Shown: positions 8,691-18,645, numbered from the stretch's first letter. The stretch: 21,612 nt of DNA from Cerioporus squamosus (GCA_022592435.1 JABYQS010000464.1:1-21612), one strand, 5' to 3'. Program-made: numbers and translations. The notes: generated by a model not told the origin, from the sequence alone.

Positions 8691-11006
8691 ATGCGGCTGC
8701 TCAGCACAGAGACCGGACACTTCGTGGAAATCAACGACCCATCGAAGTTCGAATATGCCATTTTGTCACACACGTGGGATCCGGCAGGCGAGCAGTCGTA
8801 TCGCGAGGTCCGAGAGATACAGAAGTCTCTCAACATGCCCGTCCTTCAGGGATCCGCCATCTCTGACGTGTTAGACCTCCTCGCCCCGACCCCCTCTCCC
8901 GAACCCTCCGATCCTGATCTAAACCACAACCTTACTCCCGTCCTCGAATCTCCCGTCGCGTCCGAAACATTATCACCGTACTCGCCCCATAGGGAAGCTA
9001 CTACGCCGGCGCCGGTCATCCCAACCATGCTAGGCCACCTCGATCTATCGTCCAAGATCAAATGCGCATGTGCTCTAGCACGACGGTATGGACATCAGTT
9101 CATCTGGATCGACTCGTGCTGCATCGACTCGGAGAGCAGTTCGGACCTGTCGGAAGCGATCAACTCCATGTTCCGCTGGTACCGCGACGCGTCGGTCTGC
9201 TACGCATTCCTGGCGGACGTCCCAGTGTCTGACCTGGAGCCGGGTGAAGAGCGGACCGAGATGCGCTTCTTGGTATCTTTTCGGGAGAGCTTCTCGCTCT
9301 TTCGACAGAGCAGATGGTTCACGCGAGGTTGGACACTTCAAGAGCTCGTGGCTCCCCGCGTGGTCATCTTCATCTCTCAGGAGTGGCTCTTCTATGGATC
9401 CAAGGCTACGCTGGCCGACATCATCAGTGAGGTGACGCACATCGACTGCGAGGTCCTTACTCACCGAAAGCGGCTACGGGACTTATCCGTCGTCCATCGT
9501 ATGAGCTGGGCTTCAAGACGCACGACGACTCGGGTGGAAGACCAGGCCTATTCACTTCTGGGTATCTTCGACATACACATGCCCATCTTGTACGGAGAGG
9601 GCCAGAAGGCATTCGTGCGACTGCAGCACGCGATATTGAAGGAGATACCCGACGAAAGCCTCTTCGTCTGGAACACTGTGGGGTACTCACGCTCAATACT
9701 TCGGCTTCCGTCCGATAGCTTCGATGATGTCGACATCCCAGTTCGACCCGTCCAGCCGCAAATCACCTTCCAGAACTTCGAACATATACCATCTCCGCAA
9801 CTCGGCCTCCTAGCTGATAGGCCCTCAGACTTTTCCCTATCTCCTCGAGGGATCTCCTCGTTGTCACACACGCAATTCGTTCTCCACCTCGGTATGGAGG
9901 ACGTCTCACTACCCAAATACTCCCTGACGCCATATGGCGTCAATGCACGCTTCCCTTTCATCCCCATCAGCCAAGTGGTGTCTCAGAGGTTCATGAAAGG
10001 AAACTTCGAGGACTACCACTTGGCACTCCTAGCCTGCGGAGAGGCCAGTGAACCTGGTTCTCTGATAGGTATGGTATGCGTCCTTGAAAACGTTCAGGCA
10101 GGCCGTCCGCTGATGAAGAGGTCCTCGTTCCGTGCTCGCGAATTTTCTCCCAAGGGGCGGTATCAACCTGACTTTCGAGTCGCGTACATGGTCCTCTCGC
10201 GAACTCATATCGAGCGGCTTGATCGTACCAACCTTCGGGTTGCCAAGGTCCTGATTTCAAACACTGCAGTTCCCGACCTCTCTTCGATGCTCTCACACAC
10301 CCCTCGGCATACCCATCGTCTCCTGCCTCGCCTGTCCCCCTGGAACCTGGAGGTACTTCGCGAGTCAGGATTTGCGGTTCGCTGTCTCTACAACTCTGAC
10401 GACAACCTCCACCTCGTCCGATTGCTTCGGGGGAACTTGGTGGGCGTCCAACTGCGATTCCAAGTCATAGCGGCCTTCATTTGCGTCGTGAACGTCTGGT
10501 TAACCCCATTCTACCAAAGCCCCGCGACCGTCCGAGAGCGCCTTCCAGACGCGTCTCCGATGCCCACGTTCCAATTCAAAGTACGTGACATTCGCCAAGA
10601 AGAATGTGCTCGAGTCGCTTGGCCAAGTGCATCCGGACGCGAAGCAACGGACGCACTACTACGACTTACCCTTTACTACGTCACTTCCTCCAACTCGTGC
10701 TCGCTGACAGTGGAGGCGCTGCGGAGTGACCAGGACTCTGGCCCGAGCAATGCATCACTGTCCACCATAACTCCTCTGACTACCCCGAGCATCTTCCACC
10801 CGGTCTTCCACCCGGAGTATTCGGTGCCAGTACTAGTCTCGCCCGATTGTTCTGACTGGCCAACGTTTCACGGCTCAGATGAACTACCGGAAGGTTCCCG
10901 AAGCTCCATACAGTGGCAGGAGAGCAGCACGATGGCCCGGGGTGACGAAGGTATCCAGGACGGGGAGTTGAGGCGGTCGCAGAAGAGGCGCAGACTATCA
11001 CCGTGA
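8691..11006 (+). CDS. HET-domain (heterokaryon incompatibility) protein
   Basis: A single uninterrupted exon encodes 771 residues. HET domains are TIR-like modules that trigger death or growth arrest after non-self recognition in fungi. The N terminus carries the classical order: YAILSHTWDP with GEQSY (about 22-37), HQFIWIDSCCID (135-146), then the Ser/Asp segment leading to MFRWYRDASVCYAFLADV (160-177), and RWFTRGWTLQELVAPR (208-223). The basidiomycete-type continuation follows: MSWASRRTTTRVEDQAYSLL and PILYGEGQKAFVRLQ. A Pro/Ser-rich insert (about 58-118) separates the first two motifs. The C-terminal half has no recognised domain. The last residues, SQKRRRLSP, could be a nuclear signal. 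No signal peptide or membrane segment is seen. The start at 8691 is supported by the usual MRLL(S/N)T opening of such proteins. Confidence 0.92.
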   Translation: MRLLSTETGHFVEINDPSKFEYAILSHTWDPAGEQSYREVREIQKSLNMPVLQGSAISDVLDLLAPTPSPEPSDPDLNHNLTPVLESPVASETLSPYSPHREATTPAPVIPTMLGHLDLSSKIKCACALARRYGHQFIWIDSCCIDSESSSDLSEAINSMFRWYRDASVCYAFLADVPVSDLEPGEERTEMRFLVSFRESFSLFRQSRWFTRGWTLQELVAPRVVIFISQEWLFYGSKATLADIISEVTHIDCEVLTHRKRLRDLSVVHRMSWASRRTTTRVEDQAYSLLGIFDIHMPILYGEGQKAFVRLQHAILKEIPDESLFVWNTVGYSRSILRLPSDSFDDVDIPVRPVQPQITFQNFEHIPSPQLGLLADRPSDFSLSPRGISSLSHTQFVLHLGMEDVSLPKYSLTPYGVNARFPFIPISQVVSQRFMKGNFEDYHLALLACGEASEPGSLIGMVCVLENVQAGRPLMKRSSFRAREFSPKGRYQPDFRVAYMVLSRTHIERLDRTNLRVAKVLISNTAVPDLSSMLSHTPRHTHRLLPRLSPWNLEVLRESGFAVRCLYNSDDNLHLVRLLRGNLVGVQLRFQVIAAFICVVNVWLTPFYQSPATVRERLPDASPMPTFQFKVRDIRQEECARVAWPSASGREATDALLRLTLYYVTSSNSCSLTVEALRSDQDSGPSNASLSTITPLTTPSIFHPVFHPEYSVPVLVSPDCSDWPTFHGSDELPEGSRSSIQWQESSTMARGDEGIQDGELRRSQKRRRLSP

Positions 11007-11153
11007 CCATTTTATCATAAGGTTTGAGAGACACTTCTGTACTGTGCGACAGGGCTCTGACTCCCGAGACAGTGTGATGTGATCAGACAATGTCGTAAAA
11101 CTACGAAGCGAACTACGAAGCGATATTGTGAATTTAACTCCACAATGCAATGA
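11007..11153. other. Convergent 3' region
   Basis: Only 147 bp separate the stop codons of the converging HET (+) and lipocalin-like (-) genes, so their 3' ends may overlap in transcripts. The stretch is comparatively AT-rich. It contains a short direct repeat, CGAACTACGAAG-like, around 11103-11121. Confidence 0.4.
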
Positions 11154-12435
11154 TTATCCGTTGTAAGGAGTGGCACTTGGGTTGAGCCAGTCATACATGA
11201 CGATACCCGTGTACTGCTCGCCGCCGACCTTGCCACCAACTGCAGGTCCGACCCAGCGATGGTAGATCGATTGGTCCAGGACCAGGCTCTCGCCCGACAC
11301 ATTGAACCGGTACTCGTCGCCGTTAGCGAGCGTGTAGTCGAGGATGAAGCCCTGCATGACGTTCACGCCGCTCAGCGCGTCGAAGGCAAGGCCGTACGGC
11401 GTGATGGTGATGAAGTCCTCGGTCTTCGAACCGAGCACGGAGCACTGGTTCTGGAGGATGACGCCGTCGTGCTGCAGGAAGCCGGTGGTGAACTCGCGCG
11501 TCGCGCCCGAGATCTTGGCCCACACCGCGGAGAGGTCGAACGGCCCGACCTGCGCGTCGAGGAAGTACCAGTCGTCGATGAACGTGTCGATGGCGTGCGG
11601 CATCCAGTTCTTGTCATGGTAGCCCTGCCCGTCGAACTTGAGCGGCGTCCCGTCGAGCGTCACGTCGACGGATACGGACCCGCCCGGCTGCGACGTCGCC
11701 CACCCGAGCTGCTTGTAGAAGATCTCCTCGGCGGCGTTGAGAGACGCCCCGGAGGGGATGGCGGAAGTGAAGTACGGATCCGTCGTGGTGTTGCACCCGA
11801 AGTGGTGCGGGGCGTTGCTAGTGATCGTGAGGGTACCGGAGGCCTGGGGGCTGTCGAGGGTGACGGTGAATGTGGACAGGTCTTCCGAGTTAGTGAAGGA
11901 GCCTGCGCCGGCCCAGTTGCCGGAGACCGCGTTGCCCGAGGCGGTCACCGAGGATGACGAAGCGACAAGGTTGTATGCGAAGACGGTGCCGTTGGGGAAA
12001 GCGCCATTGAGAACGATATAATTTTCGGGAGCGTTCGCACCGCCCGCTACGGCACGGAGAGCAGACAGAGGGTAACCTGTACATTGGTTCAGCAACTGTG
12101 GACGCAATGAAGGTAGTTCGCAGGGGTCATGAGCCAAGCTTACCTTGGTAGAACGTGACGTGGAGGCTGGAAGGGAACTCGCCTTCAGCAGCGGGCGCAC
12201 CTGCTTGCACCCACCACCACTCGGTCGCGTCGTTCCCCGAGTTGACATAAATTTACTGTCCGTCGAAAGGAGTGCTTGCTCGCGACTGTACAACCCCTGG
12301 AAACAATCAAGGAGATGCGTCAGAGACCGGAGCACTCGGAGCTCTGAGAGACGACTTACCTGCATAACATCTGGTTGCAAAGCCCAAAACCACCGCAGTA
12401 GCGACAGTAAGAGAGGAGAGCATCCTGAAAGTCAT
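11154..12435 (-). pseudogene. Secreted AttH/CrtC-like (lipocalin-fold) protein with an in-frame stop
   Basis: Exons read 12435-12360, 12296-12144 and 12076-11154, giving 383 residues if the stop is ignored. A signal peptide (MLSSLTVATAVVLGF, cleavage near CYAG) starts the product. Family features are ATEWWWVQAG near residues 50-60 and the GYHDKNWMPHAIDTF segment. These belong to the AttH/hydroxyneurosporene-synthase-like group, which includes fungal kievitone hydratase and lipocalin-type Diels-Alderases; the actual reaction is unknown. Codon 40 (12255-12253) is TAA in otherwise uninterrupted frame, just before IYVNSGNDATEWWW, and no alternative splice site keeps the downstream frame. A continuous 408-codon frame from 12380 exists only by reading introns in the wrong phase and lacks the signal peptide and WWW motif. 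It is likely a pseudogene or allele; a single base error is possible. Confidence 0.75.
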
Positions 12436-12437
12436 GC

Positions 12438-12517
12438 GAAGTGAAGAAATGGTGAAGTGAAGAAATGGTGAAGTGAAGAAATGGTGAAGTGAAGAAATGG
12501 TGAAGTGAAGAAATGGA
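12438..12517 (-). repeat. 16-bp minisatellite, five copies, in the lipocalin-like 5' leader
   Basis: Five head-to-tail copies of GAAGTGAAGAAATGGT (plus strand) run without gaps and end three bases before the ATG on the minus strand. Copies 1-4 are identical and copy 5 differs at its last base. In the transcript they read as a pyrimidine-rich tract (ACCATTTCTTCACTTC). Confidence 0.95.
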
Positions 12518-12548
12518 AAGGGTTGGTGAAGTTCGCTCTTTTGACCTG

Positions 12549-12556
12549 TATTTATA
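12549..12556 (-). promoter_or_regulatory. TATA box of the lipocalin-like gene
   Basis: On the minus strand the sequence reads TATAAATA, about 115 bp before the ATG at 12435. Transcription starting about 30 bp downstream would put the whole 80-bp minisatellite inside the 5' leader. Confidence 0.5.
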
Positions 12557-14198
12557 CCTCTAGGCCACTTCGCCTTACAGCGATCGAGACTACGGCGCCG
12601 ATGTGCAGACGTGCATGAGACGCCGTGGTCAAACGCGAACCACTGGAGCGGATCAAGCGCAAACAAGGAGTGCGTTGTGGTACATATGGCTGGCATAGAC
12701 GGAAACAATCAGTGAAATTCGCCATCACCCCTCGGCCTATCCTGAGACTGCTGATGTGTAGGTCGCGGGGATCAGGACGGCGGCGTTCAGCGGGAGCATC
12801 CACCGGCCCTCCCGGTCAACTACGGGATTGTCATCAGCGCTCAGGCGGATCTGCAATAGGGTCGACAAGTAGCCGTCGATCCTAACGGTGATCGGTCGAA
12901 GTGTCCGTAGGTCAACCTGAGATCATGGAGTTTCGCCAACGACCACGAAAGACAACGTGCGTGGCAGACTTGCGTCCGGAACGCTGGATGGGCTTCCCCA
13001 GGATCGCAAGGAGTAAATCCTACATCACACTGAGGCGATACGTCAATGTATTCGAGTGCCATGAATGCGCAGCAGACGATGGTCATTTCAACCAATACAT
13101 GCCACTAACGCATTCAGGAACTCGAATACATAACGCACAGTTCTTACTAAATCCCGGGTCGTATGATGCCTTTGATGATATTCTTTAGTCCGAAGCCGAG
13201 CATCCCGACACCGAGTGCCTGACTAGGTCCGCAAGACGGACACTGAATTGGTCGCACCATCGTGCACGGCTGACATTGGTTTCACCAAGCAGAAACTAGC
13301 CACTTACCAGACTGCAGCACCGCTTGGCATTTGCTTTCGCCATCACGACCTCTCAGCCCGTCGAGGCCGGGCCATGATTGCGACACCTAGCAGCTTTCAA
13401 ATCCGAGGCCGAGATGGTCTGACGGGGTTTCAGCGGTGAAGAGTGTCGGACGGGGCAATCCGGGACACGGATCACCATGATGGGTATACGTTCTGCTTCG
13501 TGTCTTCAACCGCGCGGCAAGGACATGGTACGAGCTCCACCACATGCTGCACCGATGGCTGACCACTCTGCGGCTTCGGGCGGAATCGTACCTTGGTTAA
13601 AGCAAAGGTGGAAAGCAGATGACACCGTTTCAGAGAGAAATCATGCTTGATACCTCCGGGGAGTCACGGGAGTGCATGGTGCCCTGACTAGCCTGGCGAA
13701 GACGGTCAGTCTTTGGTCCGTCGACAGGTCTTCGGCAGACAATGGTAAGCGCTGCTACTAACAAAAAAAGCGAGATGTAAGGCTACAAAATAAAGTTCTG
13801 AATTTGCCCCCGTTGGTTTGGACTCACCAGTATGTGACACGGCAACACGGAGGACGACCGATCATATCGTAGCGATAGGATGTGCGGCCGAGGGATTGTC
13901 TTTAAACACGCTGAATGACCATGTTAACAGGTCAAACACCGGGTAGCATGCATATATTCAAGCACAGGGAGAGCCTCGCAGCATATTTTGAGGGAGAGGT
14001 ACTGGCAGCACATGAGAGCGAGGTGCGAGTGGAGACCCGGGGTCGACAAATTAGGCAACGTAGACGCTGGCATTCGGGCGCTTCCCGCGGCGGTTGAACC
14101 TGCCAGCGAGGACGTCCATCCGGTATACGCTATGACTGGTACTACTACAACGCTCCGCACTATCTGTTACTGCAACCAGCGACTGCGTTTACTCATCC
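12557..14198. other. Gene-free stretch of about 1.6 kb
   Basis: Open frames are short, lack plausible splice partners and show no family motifs. I see no terminal repeats, transposase motifs or tRNA-like box pair. The only structure found is the hairpin at 13046-13131. There is also an A-rich patch around 13760-13800. This could be old, diverged repeat DNA. Confidence 0.45.
13046..13131. repeat. Imperfect inverted repeat (hairpin)
   Basis: The left arm at 13046-13069 (starting ATGTATTCGAGT, ending TGAATGCG) is matched in reverse complement by 13109-13131. There are about 20 paired bases, a small internal mismatch of one to two bases, and a 39-base loop. Nothing beyond the arms extends the symmetry. 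Confidence 0.75.
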
Positions 14199-14983
14199 TT
14201 AGAACCCCTCTGCGCCTCCGAGCGCGATTCCAACTATCATCACAACGACACCGACCACGCTTCCTACCCCGCTGTTGACCCCTACCTTGCCTGTCTTCGT
14301 TGCTGCGTTCGATGTCTGCGAAGGCGCACCTGACGTACTGCTGCTTGCCGCGGAGGAACTCCCAGAGGTGGCCGAGCTTGGTACTGAAGAGGGACTGCTT
14401 ACTGCCGAGGACGACGCGGAGCTCGCCTGCGACAGCCCAGAAGATGCGCCGCTCGACGTTGTCGACGTGGGGTTCGTGGTGACCGAGGACAGGGGAGGCG
14501 AGAACGGCGGCAGGGACGCCGTTGGGAGTGAAAACGTCGGGAGAGACACAGGGATCGACAAGGTCGGAATGGTGCCCGATGTGCCACCTCCCACAGTCGC
14601 TACAAGGGTACCGGTGAGTAAAAGACTTGTCGTTTCTGCACCCAAACACGCTGCGAAGGACGAATCCAACACGCACTGAAGAGGCTGCAAACTGAGGACG
14701 ACAGCGAGCTGAACGCTTTCTGCTCGGGCGAGGTGCAGTTGTTCTGGACGCACACAGCGATGACGCCCCCTCCGCATATGCAGTTGGGGTCGGTTCTGCG
14801 ATCAGTGCCTATATGTCAGAGCGCTGCTCTTTCCATCTCGCGAGCGGTCAGCACGTACATACTGTCGCAGGGAGCTCCTGCCGTTCCCTGCCTCATGCAT
14901 GTTTGCGCACAGGCGCCCTGCGCATCCGCTCGAGTTATGGTGAGAGCGACGGCGAGCAGCATGGCTATGACGTTGTAGATCAT
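14199..14983 (-). CDS. CFEM-like GPI-anchored cell-surface protein
   Basis: Exons 14983-14859, 14795-14677 and 14635-14199 join in phase to give 226 residues. A signal peptide (MIYNVIAMLLAVALTITRADA) precedes a small domain with eight cysteines at about 25, 29, 39, 47, 49, 57, 62 and 78, including TDPNCICGGG. Asp before the fourth Cys and the CxC pair fit the fungal CFEM pattern, a family linked to haem or iron acquisition, adhesion and secreted effectors. A long Ser/Thr/Pro stalk likely to be O-glycosylated follows. The end is hydrophobic (VGSVVGVVVMIVGIALGG), as in a GPI-attachment signal, with NSG a possible anchor site. The start at 14983 gives the best signal peptide; an in-frame ATG at 15028 would bury it. 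The second intron is only 41 bp. Confidence 0.8.
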
Positions 14984-15028
14984 GGTTAGTTCTGAATGAG
15001 GGCAGGAGAGCTTGCCAGTTGTCGCCAT

Positions 15029-15036
15029 ATCATATA
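15029..15036 (-). promoter_or_regulatory. Possible TATA element of the CFEM-like gene
   Basis: The minus strand reads TATATGAT within an AT-rich patch about 50 bp before the ATG at 14983. The match is imperfect. Confidence 0.3.
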
Positions 15037-16700
15037 TGTACTGGAGCTTGAATGATCCGAGAGGAGCATGGTCCAGATTCCACAGACCTTATGATGACCG
15101 CACTGCATTGGTGGCGGCTGCCAACCACATAAGTCTTGGACCTTGACGGCTTGCTTGCGTGCATAGCGAAGCTCAAGCTGCAGACTGCTTACGTGGAAGT
15201 ACTGCACGACACTCGCTCATTGAGCTCCCATCTGTCGGGAAGCCGTGCGCATCGAAACCGTGAATCTAGATCATCCTCCCGTCAAGGTGTCGAACTTGGA
15301 GTTCAGAACAGGCACATGTGCACCCCGTCATCGGGAGCACTCTGTCGACCCATGACCCCAATGCCGTGGGGAGACAGCATCTTGACATAAGGGAAACTGC
15401 ATGGTACCGACTCACACATCGCGCTTCTGAGTATGTTGCCGTTCTCATGAATGATGAGTGTATCCAGGCAGAAGTCTCATTCGAACTATTGGGATGTGGT
15501 AAGTATGTTTGCTTCGCCTCTTTCGCAACTTGCCAAAGCGTACTGCCCGAACCTCACAGTAGTCGCGCTGGGCGTCGCTGACAACTGAATATAGAGCGCG
15601 GCGCTGTGGGCGCAGTGCTCCGTTGGCGGTTTGAGTGAACAAAAGCCGTAGTCATGTCTCTTCCGCGAGCTCGTCGGATGCAGCAATCCCAATACCACGG
15701 TCGCGCTGGTCGAACACAACAGTTTCAACCCATATAGCTCGCCCCGTATGTGCGATCCTTTTCATACAGAACGTGCAGCATGCTCCCGCAATCGTCCACA
15801 CCCCCGGACCGCCTTCGAGGTGCACGGCGCACTGAGGCGCTTCGGTTGCAGACTAAGCCCGACTTACCTTCTCCTCTCAGAAGGGCTTGGACTTTACCGT
15901 AGCAGGAAGAGCAAGCCCAGGACGTAGTGCAGGGGGAGCACGAGAAAGCGATGGAGGATGATGTTCGAAAGGAGGAGAAAGAGGAGGGCGTCCGCCCCAT
16001 CCCTTCCCCCCATCTCCGGTGAGTGCGCGCCATGTGATGCGTCTTCGGCCTGCTGTGCTCAAGCATATGTTATCTCACCCGGCTTTGCAACGTAGGAGAA
16101 CATGTTGGCGTCACAGAAGGATCCATACAACGCGCCCTTTGCGCCACCAGGCTTCGTGGGGAACTTGTACAGTCCTGCGCGACGGACGAGAAGCCCGTGG
16201 AACGTCGGGACGGGGCATGTCAGGGCTAGGGACGTCAGCCCATGAGGGGTAGCGTACATGAGTGTGATTGGTGCTGTCCATACGATGGCCATACCATGGA
16301 CGAATCGAGTATCACGTTCTGATATGTCTAGGCTCCGGGTCAGCAAGACTGCCGAAGGAGTGGCCGAGGAGAGTGCAAGCTCGGTGAGTGCACACGACTC
16401 CAAGGCGAGTGTGATGTTGAACAAAACTGCTGATGTCGATTCAACATGGGCCGAGTGAGAAGAACGGGACAGTGTACCGTTGAATCTTCATATATTAAGT
16501 TTTTGAGAGAACGCCCGCCGCCACAGTGTACCTTCCGCCTCAACCCTCAGGCTTAGCCTCATAGACCGCCCTCGCCGCCTACGCCCCGGCAACATGCCTT
16601 TCGCAGAGTGAATGGATGACAACGTAACAAAGAGAGGACGCTCGTTGAACACACCTATAAAGCCCTGCCGCCACTGACCGATCTCCGCAGTACTCTGGAG
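15037..16700. other. Gene-poor stretch with isolated coding-like fragments
   Basis: No complete gene could be assembled. On the plus strand, frame 15270-15498 is open and ends at a good donor (GTAAGT at 15499); its last part (RETAWYRLTHRASEYVAVL, then FELLGC) looks protein-like. On the minus strand, 16424-16059 is open for 121 codons with a hydrophobic middle (GMAIVWTAPITLMYATP). Neither has a convincing start, partner exon or family. They may be remnants of decayed genes or chance frames. Confidence 0.35.
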
Positions 16701-17223
16701 GTCCACACGCTCGACTGAGTCGACTCCAACCAGGTCGAAGCAACTTGCGCACCAGGTGTCCTTCCTCGCGCACGAGAAAGAGACGCTCCAACACAACCTG
16801 CCCGATCGTGCAGCCGCGAACTTCATCGTCGAGTGGGCTACGCAACGCCGCTCGGGTGTCGCCGCTGCGGTGGCGGGCAAGGCCGAGCCTCCTAGCTGTG
16901 AGTTGTGACATATTTTCCTATCCGAGTCGAGGACAACTCTGATTCATATGCACTTGATAGACATCAACCCGAGGAAGTTCCAAGTCAAGCGAGTGCCTTC
17001 GCCACTGAGGAGCTCGTTTACCGCAGATAACTTGCTTTTGGACGAGACACTGGCAGGGAAAGAGGGTACATGAGGGAAAGAGGATAAAGGATGGAAGAAG
17101 CCCGAAGTACGTAGTGAAGGCTGCAGACCGTGCAGCTGGCATTTGCGTCTACTTCGACTGTGTACCTTAGCGGCCAAGCAACCAGGACGACATATGGCGC
17201 TCTCTCGCTGCACGGCGGGATCG
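16701..17223 (+). pseudogene. Eroded fragment of an unidentified multi-exon gene
   Basis: A protein-like frame (SKQLAHQVSFLAHEKETLQ, then AANFIVEWATQRRSG) runs to a donor at 16898. It splices in phase across a 63-bp intron to 16961 (YINPRKFQVKRVPSPLRSSF, then LLLDETLAGKE). A further protein-like stretch (TVQLAFASTSTVYLSGQ, then YGALSLHGGI) lies at 17127-17222 and ends at a donor-like GTGAGT. The splice needed to reach it is out of phase, no start codon is evident, and the next DNA belongs to the opposite-strand F-box gene. I do not recognise the family. Confidence 0.35.
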
Positions 17224-17275
17224 TGAGTTCAAGAAGGATTCGTTCGTATGGAATGGAACGCACGCGTCTTACGTC

Positions 17276-18645
17276 CTACACCTCCCTCCAGATATCCGGG
17301 GAGAACACGCACGGGTGGTCGGAAACACGATCGTCCAGACCCTGGCCCCGCACAAACGCCGTAACCACCGGATCGTGACTCTCCAGCTTCGGACGTTCGA
17401 AGCACTCCAGCGTCGGCCACGTCGCGAAGAGCCCTTCGGTATATCGACGCAGCGCCTCGCAGAACCGCGTCGGGCGTTCCGCCCCCGTCTTTGCGAGATG
17501 GCGATGGTACTCCGAGGGCCACCAGACGAGCGACGTGATGCTCGGACAGAGGCCCCTGAGGCGCAGAAAATGCGTGTCGACGTCGGCGTTGAGGTCTGCG
17601 GGCATAGGGCGCTGAAAAGTCTATATCAGAACGTAGCCGTGGCGAGACAGAGATGAACCAACGGACGTAGGGACGCTTAGTTCGCCACTCGGACACTTCC
17701 AGACGTCGGAGGCGGCGCATGGGTTCGTCCCCCAATACGTGTGTAGGCCAAAGCACGGAGGCGACGTGGTTGCTGAATACCTGGAAGGAAGACCACTCAA
17801 TCCGCAAGGAGAGGAGGCTGGGCAGGGCGACTAAGCTTCGGCGCATGTCCGGAATGGCCAGATAGAGAGCGTGGTCGAGAAAGAGGTGGGTGACGGAGAG
17901 CATCTGGAGGTCCGACACCGGCAGATAGAAAGAAGTCGTAGAGACATCAACCGTCAGCTTCTCGACGGTGGCCAGGGGCGACGGAGCTCGGCGTGAGCCT
18001 TCGGGACCGATAGTCGTGCGGGCCTGCAGACAGGCTAGCGCTTTCGACAGGGCGTTTCCCGTCGTCCGGAGCTCCGTCAGTTGAAAAGACGCATACGCGA
18101 ACAAGACGGGGAACGCTTGGAGGTCATTGGACTCGACGAAGTCAAGTTCCTTCAGGTTGACGAGCCGCCCGAACGCCTGCGCAAGCACGTCCGACAGGTT
18201 GTCCCCCTCCCGCGCGCTGACCGAGTAGTGCGCTTGCGATGCGGTGGCAGTATACCTCGTGGAGAGCTTCTGCAGCACCGTCGGCCGCACGAAGCTGGAC
18301 ACCACTGAGGGTACCCGCATCCGCAGCGCCCGCACTGCTGCCGCGCGACGCTCGCTCTCGCAGACGGTGTGCAGGAAGGAGCGGAGCTGGAGGATGTGGG
18401 AGCCGACAGAAACGCGCCGATACAAAGCCTCCTCTGCAGGGTAGCGAAGCTCTTTGCAACCTGTGCAAGAGCGGCGAGTGGCACTGGCCATTATTGGTGC
18501 TGGCCAATATGTCGACGATGATGAGCCAGATTTCGAGTGGTAATTGGAGCTCGACGGAAAGACTGTCGTTTGCTGCTGCCCCTGCGTCGCGAGAAGCCGC
18601 CGAAACGTCGACCTGGCATTCGATCTAGGTCAGTGATCTGCTCAT
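17276..18645 (-). pseudogene. F-box/leucine-rich protein, broken near the N terminus
   Basis: Two exons (18645-17667 and 17611-17276) are separated by a 55-bp intron that joins in phase. The F-box opening (LPLEIWLIIVDILAS) would make this a substrate adaptor of an SCF ubiquitin ligase. Leucine-rich segments follow (LVNLKELDFVESNDLQAF, LATVEKLTVDV, LPSLLSLRIEW), and the product ends SPDIWREV. Damage: the only in-frame ATG (18645) is followed by TAG at 18627-18625. Within 18510-18430 three frames are needed to cover the F-box: LPLEIWLIIVDI, then LAALAQVAKSFATL, then EEALYRRVSVGS. A near-repeat, TGGCCAG(C/T), 16 bp apart lies at the first break. An upstream first exon could explain the missing start but not the internal frame changes. 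Confidence 0.65.

Noticed and set aside
11259..11957. A 232-codon plus-strand frame opposite the lipocalin-like gene
   Set aside because: It is the antisense shadow of GC-rich coding sequence; the composition is Val/Arg/Glu-biased and no family features are present.
11154..12380. A continuous 408-codon minus-strand frame as the lipocalin-like protein
   Set aside because: Its N-terminal third reads through two clear introns and the middle exon in the wrong frame, losing the signal peptide and the EWWW motif found in the spliced reading.
16059..16424. A possible ABC-transporter membrane-segment remnant on the minus strand
   Set aside because: The resemblance (VWTAPITLM with flanking charged residues) is short and weak, and no Walker, signature or neighbouring segments are present.
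16898..16960. A small separate gene starting at the ATG at 16948
   Set aside because: The ATG lies inside a sequence with good donor and acceptor ends that joins two protein-like exons in phase, so an intron is the better reading.
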